From Allomuricauda sp. F6463D (GTDB lineage: Bacteria; Bacteroidota; Bacteroidia; Flavobacteriales; Flavobacteriaceae): DNA of 64,000 nucleotides. A model generated the notes under the pieces. It searched no databases. It had not been told where the DNA came from and saw only the letters and a program-made list of their open reading frames with translations. Of the stretch, positions 9,172-18,280 are shown piece after piece; position 1 is the stretch's first letter; each line of letters begins with the position of its first letter. Location: NCBI RefSeq assembly GCF_023015965.1, contig NZ_JALKAN010000002.1, forward strand, positions 372,001 through 436,000, in the 5' to 3' direction. Made by a program: the position numbers and the translations under genes.

Positions 9172-9573
9172 ATGAATAAAATTGCTATCATAGGGCTTTC
9201 CTTGCTTATTTTGCTCCAAGGAACCAATATCCATTTGAAGGATTTGGTCGAATTGGGTCAATTAATCGAGCATTACCAATTCCATAATGAGGAATATGGT
9301 GACAATTTTATGGTTTTTGTCTCCAAACACTACGGGGAACTTAAAGCCTCCCACAACGAAAAACACCAAGAAGAACAAAAAGATCACGAAAAACTTCCTT
9401 TCCAACATCAACAAGCACCATGTGCCCAACAGTTGGTATTTGTTTTGGGAACAGATAGTTTCATGTACTCAAGCGCTATTATTCCCAGACCATCAAAAGG
9501 GAACTTCCACTACCAAATGTCTTACTCCCTAGTTTGGGGAGACAATCCCTTCCAGCCTCCAAGAAACGCATAA
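9172..9573 (+). CDS. Small His-rich exported protein upstream of CusA
   Basis: A 133-aa protein from Met at 9172; an ATG at 9160 adds four residues. It has a hydrophobic N-terminal signal or anchor (about residues 3-17). The central region is hydrophilic and histidine-rich, with pairs such as IEHYQFH, KHYGELK and EKHQEEQKDH (nine His in all) and one Cys. The C-terminal part is beta-like and ends in PPRNA. I know of no functional assignment. Similar small proteins precede CusA-type pumps in other Flavobacteriaceae (recollection, not checked). Its place directly before the pump and its His content suggest periplasmic metal binding, which is inference. Confidence 0.7.
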   Translation: MNKIAIIGLSLLILLQGTNIHLKDLVELGQLIEHYQFHNEEYGDNFMVFVSKHYGELKASHNEKHQEEQKDHEKLPFQHQQAPCAQQLVFVLGTDSFMYSSAIIPRPSKGNFHYQMSYSLVWGDNPFQPPRNA

Positions 9574-9650
9574 TTCATAGTCTTTCAGCTTTGCTGAACA
9601 CTTTACGTAAGCCTTATTCCATTTTAATAATGCTATTATTTCTATGATTT

Positions 9651-12600
9651 ATGTTTTCAAAAATTATCAACTTTAGTATACGGAACAAGTTTATTGTTCT
9701 TCTTTTCACAGCTTTTATTGCCTTAGTGGGGCTATACTCGCTATCGCAGATACCCATTGGCGCTGTTCCCGATGTAACCAACAATCAGGTTCAGGTGATT
9801 ACCACCTCGACGAGTTTGTCAACCCAGGATATGGAACAATTTGTCACCTATCCTGTAGAGCTGGAAATGGCAAATTTACCAGGGGTACAAGAAATCCGGT
9901 CGGTTTCCAAGTTCGGACTATCGGTGGTCACTATCGTTTTCGAAGACGATATGGGCACCTATTTGCCCAGGCAGCTTATTGCCGAAAAAATAAAATCGGC
10001 CTCCAGCCGTATTCCCGAAGGTTTTGGAAGCCCGGAAATGGGACCCATAACCACTGGTCTGGGAGAAATCTACCAATATATTTTGGATGTGGAACCAAAA
10101 TACAAAGACCAGTATACCTCATCAGACCTCAGAACCATTCAAGATTGGATCGTAAAACGTCAGCTTTCCGGTATTCCAGGTGTTGTGGAGGTAAATACTT
10201 GGGGTGGCCACTTAAAACAGTACGAAGTTGCCATACGAACCCAAAAACTGAATGCTTTCAACGTTACTGCAATAGAAGTGTTCACTGCTTTGGAAAAGAA
10301 CAACAGTGTTACAGGTGGTGGTTACATCGAAAAAGCAAACCAAGCTTACTTTATTCGCGGTGAAGGTCTGGTAAATAGTCTATCTGATATCGAAAATATC
10401 GTTGTGAAAACCCGAAATGGCATTCCTATTTATATTAAGGACATTGCCAAGGTTGGTTTTGGCAGTGCTCCTAGATTTGGTGCCATAACCGGCAATGGAG
10501 AAGGTGAAAAAGTCCTTGGCCAGATCATGATGCTCAAGGATGCTGATTCCAAACGGGTAATCGAGGCTGTAAAGGAAAGAGTTGCCGCTATTTCAGAATC
10601 CTTGCCAGAAGGGGTGTACATCAACCCTTTCTTGGACCGAAGCGAACTTATTGGCAGAACTACCTTCACCGTAACAGAAAACCTGGTCTTGGGTTGCTTG
10701 ATCGTGATTTTTGTAGTCGTCCTGCTTTTGGGCAACTGGCGATCAGGTCTTGTTGTGGCATCCGTTATCCCACTCTGTTTGTTGTTCGCCCTTACCCTGA
10801 TGAACATTTTTGGGGTAGATGCCAACCTATTGAGCCTTGGGGCCATCGATTTTGGCATCATCATCGACGGTGCGGTAATTATTGTGGAATACATTGCTTT
10901 TCAAATAACCCAGAAACAATCGGATGTTGCCGGTCTAAGCAAAGGAGAAATTCAAGATGTCAAAGATAAAATAACAGTGGAAGGAGCTTCCAAAATGATG
11001 AACTCGGCTGTTTTTGGGCAGCTCATTATTTTAATTGTTTTTATTCCCATTCTCTCATTGAGCGGTGTTGAAGGCAAAATGTTCAAACCTATGGCATTGA
11101 CATTCAGTTTTGCCCTTATTGGTGCAATATTACTATGCTTTACATATGTACCGGTTGCCTCAGCATTATTTTTAAAACCATCCAAAACTACATCTAAAAA
11201 CATATCTGTCCGTTTGATCAACTGGATACACAAACAATACGAACCCATTATTAGTTGGGCCATGAAGAGCAAAAAGTTAGTGCTTTCCACAGCAGCTGCA
11301 CTTTTGGTGGGAGCCATCTTATTGTTCTCTACCATGGGAGGCGAATTTGTACCAACCTTGGATGAAGGAGATTTTGTAATCCAACCCGTGTTGAAAACAG
11401 GCACATCCCTGGCCAAAACTGTGGAAACCACTACCCATATTGAACAGATATTAATAGATCAATTTCCCGAAGTAAAACAAATTGTCAGCCGTATTGGTGC
11501 GGCAGAGGTACCCACAGACCCTATGTCCATGGAAGAAAGTGATGTAATCATTACCCTAAAACCTAAAGATGAATGGGTTTCGGCCAAATCCAAGGATGAA
11601 TTGGCCGATAAGTTCAAAGAGGCCCTTGCGGTTATTCCCGGCATGGAGGTTGAGTTTACCCAGCCCATTGAGATGCGTTTCAACGAGTTGATTACCGGGG
11701 TACGAGCCGATATTGCCATTAAGATTTTTGGAGAAAACCTAGCAACCTTGAACAAAAAGGCCAACGAGATCAAAGACCTTATCCAAGATGTGGAAGGTGC
11801 GTCTGATATCATTGTGGAAAAAGTAGAAGGGCTGCCACAGATGAACGTTTCTTTCGATCGGGCCAAAATTGCCCGTCATGGTCTCAACATAGCTGATCTC
11901 AACGAAATGATTGCCATGGGTTTTGCAGGAAAAGTAGTTGGCAGCGTATTTGAGGGGGAACGCCAATTTGATATGGCCGTTCGATTGGATGCTGACAACC
12001 GGCAGGATATTTCAAATTTGAAAAACCTCTACGTTGATATCCCAAACGGTGGTAAAATACCTTTGAACGAACTAGCACAAATCACCTATCAAAAAGGTGC
12101 AGCCAAAATCTCTAGGGATGACACCCGTAGACGGATTGTGGTAGGAATCAATGTAAGGAACCGAGACCTTCAATCCGTTGTGGATGATGTACAACTATTG
12201 ATCAATGAACATATAAAACTACCCCCTGGATACCTTATTACCTATGGAGGCCAGTTTGAGAACCTCCAAAATGCAAAAGCCAGATTGACGGTTGCCGTAC
12301 CCATCGCATTGTTACTCATTTTTATCATGCTCTACTTTGCTTTTGGCTCTGTAAAGGAGGCATTGCTCATTTTTTCCGCAATTCCGCTTTCTGCTGTAGG
12401 AGGTGTGCTTTTGCTTTGGTTAAGAGGCATGCCTTTTAGTATTTCAGCGGGCGTGGGCTTTATTGCACTTTTCGGTATTGCGGTTCTGAACGGAATCGTA
12501 TTGATAGAACACTTCAAAGAACTGAAAAGCAAAGAATTTGATTCTATAGAAGACCTCATCAAACAGGGAACCAATGATAGGCTCCGTGCCGTATTGTTGA

Positions 12601-13988
12601 CGGCCTCTGCAGCGGCTCTGGGTTTTTTGCCCATGGCCATATCCACTAACGCCGGTGCGGAGGTTCAACGTCCTCTGGCCACCGTAGTAATTGGGGGATT
12701 GGTAACAGCTACGCTACTCACCTTAGTGGTTTTACCTGTTTTATATGCCTATGCAAACAATATTTCATCCAGAAGGATAAAAAAGAAAATCAAAATGGAC
12801 AAAAAGACACTAACACTTCTTTTACTTGCATTTTCGTTTTCGGGGTTCGCCCAAACCAAATTGAATTTAGAAGACCTGAAGGCAAAAGCCCTTGAAAGCA
12901 ACAAGGGGATACAGGCAAGCTTGTTGATGGTAGACCAAGCGGAAGCACTTAAGGGAACCGCTTTTGAGTTCGACAAAACGGATGTTTACTACCAATTCGA
13001 TGAAAACAATCTGGCCTTGAACGGAGAACCGCTAAAAGTTTTTGGTGCACAACAACAGATTGAGTTCCCAACCGTGTACGGAGCAAAAAGCAAACTTCAG
13101 AATTCGAATTTTGAGCTTCAGAAATCATCGTTTGAAATCAAAAAGAAACAATTGTTTCAGTCGTTGAGCCTTGCGTATTATCAATACCAGTCGTTGAGCC
13201 AAAAAGCAAATTTATATGCCACCTTGGATAGTATTTACAGCACTTTTGCCCATGCGGCCAACAGACGCTTCGAGCTTGGAGCGACCAATTACTTGGAAAA
13301 GGTAACGGCACAGGCCAAACAAAGGCAGATCACAAATGCTTACTTGAAGATAGAACAGCAATTGTTGACCACCTACGGCCAAATAATAAGTTTGGTGCAA
13401 AGTGAGGATAGCTTGCATATTGTTCTGGAAGAGCCAAAAAAACTATCGGTAACCAATACCAAAGGTTTGCTGGAAACGGAATCGGCTTTTTTGGATAATC
13501 GACAATCCGTGAGCAATGCGCAAAAAAGTTTGGAAGAAAACAGATTGCTACCAGACCTAAACATTGAATATTTCCAAGGCACCAACAAAGGACTTGGAAC
13601 ATCACTGTATGGCATCCAATTGGGTGTTCGGGTTCCTATTTTCTTCTTTGGACACAGTAGTAAACTGAAGTCATCAAAAATCCAATCCAAGATCACGGCT
13701 ATGGAAAACAATGAAATCTCCGTTTCTTTGAATCAACGCTACACGACCTTATTGGGACAATTGGAGCAACAAGCCAAGGAACTGTCCTATTATGAAAATG
13801 AGGGCAGTCAACTTTCTGATCAAATCCTGAAAGCTGCTTCCGGCAATTTTATGAATGGGGAAATTGATTTTTTCCAATACATTCAAAGCCTTGAGAATGC
13901 TTACGACATCCAACTCAATTATCTGGATGTTCTCAACCAATACAATCAAACCGTAATCGCCATTAATTACTTGACTCTAACATTATAA
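9651..13988 (+). CDS. CusA/CzcA heavy-metal RND pump fused to a TolC-like outer-membrane factor
   Basis: The 1445-aa product has two parts. Residues 1-1048 are a full heavy-metal-efflux RND pump: N-terminal helix, two periplasmic loops, and the TM4 signature DFGIIIDGAVIIVE that carries the proton-relay Asp. The PTLDEGDF segment is typical of CusA/CzcA. Residues 1049-1445 are an outer-membrane factor that begins with its own signal-like sequence (MDKKTLTLLLLAF then SFSGFAQ) and continues with TolC-type coiled coils. Separate pump and channel genes are usual in Proteobacteria, while fused versions are known in Bacteroidota. The metal (Cu, Ag, Zn, Co or Cd) cannot be read from the sequence. The adaptor gene follows 2 bases downstream. 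Confidence 0.93.
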   Translation: MFSKIINFSIRNKFIVLLFTAFIALVGLYSLSQIPIGAVPDVTNNQVQVITTSTSLSTQDMEQFVTYPVELEMANLPGVQEIRSVSKFGLSVVTIVFEDDMGTYLPRQLIAEKIKSASSRIPEGFGSPEMGPITTGLGEIYQYILDVEPKYKDQYTSSDLRTIQDWIVKRQLSGIPGVVEVNTWGGHLKQYEVAIRTQKLNAFNVTAIEVFTALEKNNSVTGGGYIEKANQAYFIRGEGLVNSLSDIENIVVKTRNGIPIYIKDIAKVGFGSAPRFGAITGNGEGEKVLGQIMMLKDADSKRVIEAVKERVAAISESLPEGVYINPFLDRSELIGRTTFTVTENLVLGCLIVIFVVVLLLGNWRSGLVVASVIPLCLLFALTLMNIFGVDANLLSLGAIDFGIIIDGAVIIVEYIAFQITQKQSDVAGLSKGEIQDVKDKITVEGASKMMNSAVFGQLIILIVFIPILSLSGVEGKMFKPMALTFSFALIGAILLCFTYVPVASALFLKPSKTTSKNISVRLINWIHKQYEPIISWAMKSKKLVLSTAAALLVGAILLFSTMGGEFVPTLDEGDFVIQPVLKTGTSLAKTVETTTHIEQILIDQFPEVKQIVSRIGAAEVPTDPMSMEESDVIITLKPKDEWVSAKSKDELADKFKEALAVIPGMEVEFTQPIEMRFNELITGVRADIAIKIFGENLATLNKKANEIKDLIQDVEGASDIIVEKVEGLPQMNVSFDRAKIARHGLNIADLNEMIAMGFAGKVVGSVFEGERQFDMAVRLDADNRQDISNLKNLYVDIPNGGKIPLNELAQITYQKGAAKISRDDTRRRIVVGINVRNRDLQSVVDDVQLLINEHIKLPPGYLITYGGQFENLQNAKARLTVAVPIALLLIFIMLYFAFGSVKEALLIFSAIPLSAVGGVLLLWLRGMPFSISAGVGFIALFGIAVLNGIVLIEHFKELKSKEFDSIEDLIKQGTNDRLRAVLLTASAAALGFLPMAISTNAGAEVQRPLATVVIGGLVTATLLTLVVLPVLYAYANNISSRRIKKKIKMDKKTLTLLLLAFSFSGFAQTKLNLEDLKAKALESNKGIQASLLMVDQAEALKGTAFEFDKTDVYYQFDENNLALNGEPLKVFGAQQQIEFPTVYGAKSKLQNSNFELQKSSFEIKKKQLFQSLSLAYYQYQSLSQKANLYATLDSIYSTFAHAANRRFELGATNYLEKVTAQAKQRQITNAYLKIEQQLLTTYGQIISLVQSEDSLHIVLEEPKKLSVTNTKGLLETESAFLDNRQSVSNAQKSLEENRLLPDLNIEYFQGTNKGLGTSLYGIQLGVRVPIFFFGHSSKLKSSKIQSKITAMENNEISVSLNQRYTTLLGQLEQQAKELSYYENEGSQLSDQILKAASGNFMNGEIDFFQYIQSLENAYDIQLNYLDVLNQYNQTVIAINYLTLTL

Positions 13989-13990
13989 CA

Positions 13991-15118
13991 ATGAAAAATA
14001 TATTCTATTTCGCCACAGCACTTCTTTTAGCAACCGGTTGTGGCAATAAAAACAGTACGGATTCCACTTCTGAAGAACAAGTGGAAACATCAGGAATCGT
14101 GGTAACACAAGATCAATTTGATGCCAACGGCCTTAGGTTGGGAACTATGGAAAAAAGAACATTTCCCAAAATAGTAGAGGCATCTGGAATGATTGACGTT
14201 CCTCCAGAGAATAGGGCGAGTGTTAACGCTTTTATGGGAGGTTTTGTAAAAAGCACCTCATTATTGGTTGGTGATCGAGTGAAAAAAGGGCAACTTTTAG
14301 TGATCTTGGAAAATCAGGAGTTTGTCCAGATGCAGCAAGATTATTTGGAAGTTTTCAACCAATTGGATTTTTTAAAAGCAGAATTTGAAAGGAATCAGAC
14401 ACTATTTGAGGAAAAAATAGCCTCCCAAAAAAATTACCTTCAAGCCAAGAGCAATTACGAAATGGCGATAGCCCACTATCGAGGTTTGAAAGAACAGTTA
14501 CAAATGCTGAACATTTCACCCAATAAAGTGGAGCAGGGCAACATTACTCCGCAAGCTGCCATATATGCTCCAATTTCGGGCAGTATCACCAAAATGAACG
14601 TGGCCATAGGCAGTTATGTTTCCCCTGCCACTGAAATTTTGGAAATTATAGATAACGACCATATCCATCTGGAACTTACCGTTTTTGAAAAGGACATTCT
14701 TAAAGTGAAAAAAGACCAAAAAATAGAATTTAGAACCCCTGAAGCCTCCGAAGAAACTTTTGAGGCCGAGGTGCATTTAGTGGGCGCATCGATTGATGAT
14801 GCCAACAAATCCATCAAAGTACACGGTCATCTGGCTCAGGAAGATGAAACAGGTTTTCTTCCTGGCATGTTCGTTGACGCCTTAATCATGACGGATACCA
14901 TACAGGATTGGGCTTTGCCTGAAGAAGCGGTTATCGAATCCGAAGGTGGTTACTATGTGTTAAAATTAAACAGTAAAGAAAATGGCAACTATACATTTGA
15001 ACAGGTTTCCGTTAAACAAGGGGAATCCTATGATGGGCATACCCGAATTATTGCTGAGGGCTTGAATGAAACCGATGAGTTTTTAACTAAAGGAGCCTTT
15101 AATTTGATTGGTGGATGA
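13991..15118 (+). CDS. Efflux RND periplasmic adaptor lipoprotein (CusB/CzcB type)
   Basis: The membrane-fusion subunit of the metal pump, 375 aa. The signal peptide ends in a lipobox with Cys17 (LLLATGC), so it is probably lipid-anchored. The usual adaptor order is present: beta-barrel strand, lipoyl half (VGDRVKKGQLLVILE), alpha-helical hairpin (about residues 110-165), second lipoyl half (IYAPISGSITKM), beta barrel, and a membrane-proximal domain with LPEEAVIESEGGYYV. It starts 2 bases after the pump-channel fusion. Together with that fusion it makes a complete tripartite system encoded by two genes. Confidence 0.92.
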   Translation: MKNIFYFATALLLATGCGNKNSTDSTSEEQVETSGIVVTQDQFDANGLRLGTMEKRTFPKIVEASGMIDVPPENRASVNAFMGGFVKSTSLLVGDRVKKGQLLVILENQEFVQMQQDYLEVFNQLDFLKAEFERNQTLFEEKIASQKNYLQAKSNYEMAIAHYRGLKEQLQMLNISPNKVEQGNITPQAAIYAPISGSITKMNVAIGSYVSPATEILEIIDNDHIHLELTVFEKDILKVKKDQKIEFRTPEASEETFEAEVHLVGASIDDANKSIKVHGHLAQEDETGFLPGMFVDALIMTDTIQDWALPEEAVIESEGGYYVLKLNSKENGNYTFEQVSVKQGESYDGHTRIIAEGLNETDEFLTKGAFNLIGG

Positions 15119-15370
15119 CCTAAATGCGCTTTGCAAAAAACAACCATAAAGTCGAGTTTAACACAAATCCAGAGCCTTTTCTCACCACTATTATATGGGT
15201 CACAAGAACCCTAAAGGTCAATAGGAGTCGGTAACGGCAGGATGGCAATGATATAGATAACCAAATCATGACAATTTGGATATATAAACGTTGAAACGGA
15301 GAAACAGTTTCATTAGGTGATTCTGCTAAAAATTGATTCAATTGAGTTAAGGATTCATCGGTCTATGTGA
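15119..15370. other. Intergenic stretch without a recognised gene
   Basis: Between the adaptor and hemerythrin genes I see no convincing gene, RNA or terminator. A 73-codon minus-strand frame at 15120-15341 has no recognisable features and is probably chance. An inverted repeat begins at 15371. Confidence 0.5.
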
Positions 15371-15403
15371 TACTTTCAAAAAATGAATTATCACTTGAAA
15401 GTA
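15371..15403. repeat. 9-bp inverted repeat upstream of hemerythrin gene
   Basis: TACTTTCAA (15371-15379) and TTGAAAGTA (15395-15403) are perfect inverted copies 15 bases apart. The left arm includes TACTTTCA, a 7/8 match to the -7 promoter element, so the repeat could be an operator over the hemerythrin promoter. This role is inference. Confidence 0.4.
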
Positions 15404-15422
15404 ACAATAAAACTAGACCAAA

Positions 15423-15899
15423 ATGAAAATTTATAAGGCCATAAAAAAGGACCACGACATCCAAAGAGATTTATGCAATAAACTTGTGAACACTTCTGGA
15501 GAATCTGAAGAACGAAAAGAACTCTGGACAAAGCTTAAAAAAGAACTGGAAGTACATGCGGTAGCTGAAGAACGCTATTTTTATTCTCCGTTGATCGATA
15601 CAGATGAAATGCAAGAAGATGCACGCCATGGTATGGCCGAACATCATGAAATGGATGAATTAATAGCTGAGCTTACAGATACAGATATGAGTTCGCCCCA
15701 TTGGTTGGCCACTTTTAAAAAATTAATGGAAAAAGTGGAACATCATTTAAAAGATGAGGAAGATGACTTTTTTGGAAAAGCTGAAGGAATTTATTCTGAA
15801 AAGGAAGCCGATACCCTTGCAAAAAACTACGAAAACACTATGGAGGAATATAGGTACACATGGCCAGAATCCATACCTGGAAACGAAACTACTGAATAA
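15423..15899 (+). CDS. Hemerythrin (HHE) domain protein
   Basis: A 158-aa soluble protein with the four-helix HHE cation-binding fold. Likely diiron ligands are His11 (KDHD), His45 and Glu49 (HAVAEE), His74/75 (EHHEMDE) and His107/108 with a nearby Glu/Asp (EHHLKDEEDD). Single-domain bacterial hemerythrins bind O2 or NO or protect against oxidative stress; which applies here is unknown. It stands alone between the metal pump and the carotenoid gene, with an inverted repeat in its promoter region and a long hairpin after its stop. Confidence 0.9.
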   Translation: MKIYKAIKKDHDIQRDLCNKLVNTSGESEERKELWTKLKKELEVHAVAEERYFYSPLIDTDEMQEDARHGMAEHHEMDELIAELTDTDMSSPHWLATFKKLMEKVEHHLKDEEDDFFGKAEGIYSEKEADTLAKNYENTMEEYRYTWPESIPGNETTE

Positions 15900-15921
15900 A
15901 GAAACAATTCAGGTTCCCTAT

Positions 15922-15981
15922 TACAAAGGAAAGATAGATGCATTAAAACCTTAATCTATCTTTCCTTTGTTTATTTTTATC
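15922..15981 (+). terminator. Hairpin after hemerythrin gene, possibly overlapping crtY promoter
   Basis: Arms ACAAAGGAAAGATAGA (15923-15938) and TCTATCTTTCCTTTGT (15955-15970) are perfectly complementary, 16 bp plus one further T-A pair. A T-rich tail (TTATTTTTATC) follows. It is a likely terminator for hemerythrin. The right arm also contains TATCTTTC, close to a -7 element, 20 bases before the crtY ATG. Confidence 0.6.
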
Positions 15982-15983
15982 AA

Positions 15984-17126
15984 ATGGGTCACTACGATTA
16001 CATTATTATAGGCGCTGGAGCAGCTGGACTTTTACTTGCCGATGCCTTAGGAAATGATGAGTTCTTTGCCTCCAAATCCATTTTGGTACTGGACAAGGAT
16101 GACAAATCCAAAAACGATCGTACTTGGTGTTTTTGGGAAGTAGGCGATGGACAATTTGATGATTTAATCCACAATACTTGGGATGCCATTTATGTGGGAG
16201 GTGAACAACTTAAAAAATCTGCTTCTATTGCTCCCTATACTTATAAAATGCTTCGTGGCATTGATTTTTACAATCACTTTTTACCAAAGGTAAAAGCACA
16301 GTCCAACATAACATGGGTTCAAGATGAGGTAACTGATGTATATGAACAAGAAAAGGAGGTTTTAGTGACAACTCCTACCAAAACATTTACCGGACAAACG
16401 GTATTTTCCAGTCTATATGATGCTTCTATCCCTTTACATAAAAAGGAATACCCGGTTTTACAACAACACTTTGTAGGTTGGCTAATAAAAACCGAACAGT
16501 CGGTATTTAAATCAAATGAGGCCACTTTCATGGATTTTTCGGTGCCACAAAAAGGCAATACACGTTTTATGTACGTGCTCCCTTATTCGGATAATGAGGC
16601 TTTGGTGGAATACACCTTATTCTCCGAACACCTTTTGGAAAAAGCTGAGTACGAAGAGGCCCTAAAAGTGTACATCAAAGAAAAATATAATGACACCAAA
16701 TACACCATTCAAGAAACTGAGTATGGGAGTATTCCAATGACCTGTTATCCATTTCATCAGCACAATACAGATCGTGTTTTCCAAATAGGCATTGCAGGCG
16801 GATGGACCAAACCCAGCACTGGTTACACATTTTATAATACGAGCCAACAAGTACCAAAACTGGTGGAGCACCTAAAAACTGACAGGCCATTATCAGCGTT
16901 TTATAGGAAGAGTAGATTTATGTTCTACGATATGCTTTTGTTGGATATATTATACGAAAACAATCACTTGGGACATGAGATTTTTGAGTCCATGTTCAAA
17001 AGAAGAAAAGCTTCTCTGATTTTAAAGTTCCTTGAAAACGAAACCAATTTATGGGAAGAACTCCAAATTGTGACCGCACCCAAACCGATGCCGTTTATAA
17101 AGGCACTTTTTAAACGAATTTTTTAA
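15984..17126 (+). CDS. crtY: Lycopene beta-cyclase
   Basis: A 380-aa flavoprotein of the CrtY/lycopene cyclase family, which closes the beta-ionone rings of lycopene to give beta-carotene, leading to zeaxanthin-type pigments in marine Flavobacteriaceae. The FAD-binding GAGAAG is at residues 10-15 and the family motif DRTWCFW at 45-51. Further conserved segments are PYTYKMLRGIDFY and the C-terminal GIAGGWTKPSTGYTF. Length fits the family. The other carotenoid genes (crtB, crtI, crtZ) are not in the window. It converges with the polyprenyl synthase gene with a 4-bp overlap of the 3' ends. Confidence 0.92.
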   Translation: MGHYDYIIIGAGAAGLLLADALGNDEFFASKSILVLDKDDKSKNDRTWCFWEVGDGQFDDLIHNTWDAIYVGGEQLKKSASIAPYTYKMLRGIDFYNHFLPKVKAQSNITWVQDEVTDVYEQEKEVLVTTPTKTFTGQTVFSSLYDASIPLHKKEYPVLQQHFVGWLIKTEQSVFKSNEATFMDFSVPQKGNTRFMYVLPYSDNEALVEYTLFSEHLLEKAEYEEALKVYIKEKYNDTKYTIQETEYGSIPMTCYPFHQHNTDRVFQIGIAGGWTKPSTGYTFYNTSQQVPKLVEHLKTDRPLSAFYRKSRFMFYDMLLLDILYENNHLGHEIFESMFKRRKASLILKFLENETNLWEELQIVTAPKPMPFIKALFKRIF

Positions 17127-18106
17127 ACGGTTCGTTCCATTAAACTTTCTCCAAATTGTCTTAGCAATGCCTTGTTATCATCGGGAAGATTTATATCTGA
17201 CAGCGCATCAAACGCTTTTTGGGTATAGTCTTGAATAGCTTTTTTGGTTTCTTCCACTGCCCCACTTTCTTTAAAAATGGTTTTTACCGCAGCCACTTTT
17301 GCAGTGGAATCTTCGGGCTTAATGGAGTATAAATGCAATAGACCCTCCCGATCATCTTCAGAGGCTTTTTCTAGTGACTTTATGTACAAATACGTTTTTT
17401 TGTTCTCCATAATATCACCACCTACTTGCTTCCCAAATGTTTTCGGGTCACCAAAAGCATCCAAATAATCATCCTGCAATTGAAATGCAATACCGAGATT
17501 TCGGCCAAACTCGTAAATAGCATCCGCATCTCGCTTGGAAGCATTGGCCACGATAGCTCCCATCTTCATAGCGGCTGCCACCAGAACAGAGGTCTTATAC
17601 TCTATCATTTTTAAATATTCGGGAATGGTCACATCATCTCGAGATTCAAAATCCACATCGTATTGTTGTCCTTCACATACCTCAAGAGCTGTTCTACTAA
17701 AAAGTTTGGTAAGTTCCACGTAAGTTTCAGCAGGATAACTTTCTAAAAATTGATAGGAAAGAATCAACATGGCGTCTCCGGAAAGTATTCCCGTGTTTAC
17801 ATCCCATTTTTCATGCACCGTTGTTCTTCCTCGTCTAAGCGGTGCATCATCCATAATATCATCGTGTACCAAGGAAAAATTATGAAACATTTCAACTGCC
17901 AGAGCAGCATCCATAGCTTCTTCCACTTTACCTCCAAAAACTTCCGCGGTCATCAATGTGAGAATCGGACGTAACCGTTTTCCACCCAATCCTAAAATAT
18001 ATTGTACAGGTTCATACAAATTCTTAGGCTCTGTAAACACAGTTCTTTTTTTAAGTTGCGTAACAAACTGCTCTCGGTACTGACTAATGATATCGATATC
18101 TGACAT
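17123..18106 (-). CDS. Polyprenyl diphosphate synthase (GGPP synthase type)
   Basis: Trans-isoprenyl diphosphate synthase of 327 aa. The first Asp-rich motif DDIMD is at residues 82-86, followed by APLRRG. The second (QDDYLD) is at 221-226. GGKRLRP (about 41-47) supplies the diphosphate-binding basic residues. It condenses allylic diphosphates with IPP. Product length (FPP, GGPP or longer) cannot be fixed by eye, but the position next to lycopene cyclase suggests GGPP for carotenoids. It is convergent with crtY. A perfect TAnnTTTG element ends only a few bases before the ATG. Confidence 0.9.
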   Translation of the reverse strand: MSDIDIISQYREQFVTQLKKRTVFTEPKNLYEPVQYILGLGGKRLRPILTLMTAEVFGGKVEEAMDAALAVEMFHNFSLVHDDIMDDAPLRRGRTTVHEKWDVNTGILSGDAMLILSYQFLESYPAETYVELTKLFSRTALEVCEGQQYDVDFESRDDVTIPEYLKMIEYKTSVLVAAAMKMGAIVANASKRDADAIYEFGRNLGIAFQLQDDYLDAFGDPKTFGKQVGGDIMENKKTYLYIKSLEKASEDDREGLLHLYSIKPEDSTAKVAAVKTIFKESGAVEETKKAIQDYTQKAFDALSDINLPDDNKALLRQFGESLMERTV

Positions 18107-18111
18107 GGAGC

Positions 18112-18119
18112 CAAAAATA
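18112..18119 (-). promoter_or_regulatory. -7 element TATTTTTG for polyprenyl synthase
   Basis: Perfect TAnnTTTG on the minus strand, ending 5 bases before the ATG at 18106. A transcript from it would have almost no leader. No -33 TTG is evident. Confidence 0.4.
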
Positions 18120-18280
18120 CGTGCAAATAATTAATTTGGAGGAACACCTTGGTTTAAAACATGGATACTTTGTATCCAAGACATAAAAAACAGTGAACCT
18201 TCAAAAAAATTAAGCTTAAACCGCAATAGAAAAAAATTTCATCGTCTTTATAAGTGAAACCAGCAATCTGTTCCAACTGA

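Noticed and set aside
10430..10894. 154-codon minus-strand frame inside the CusA-type gene
   Set aside because: Shadow of a well-supported coding region; low-complexity Ser/Thr/Ile composition.
15120..15341. 73-codon minus-strand frame after the adaptor gene
   Set aside because: No signal peptide, domain or promoter; codon use and composition look like chance.
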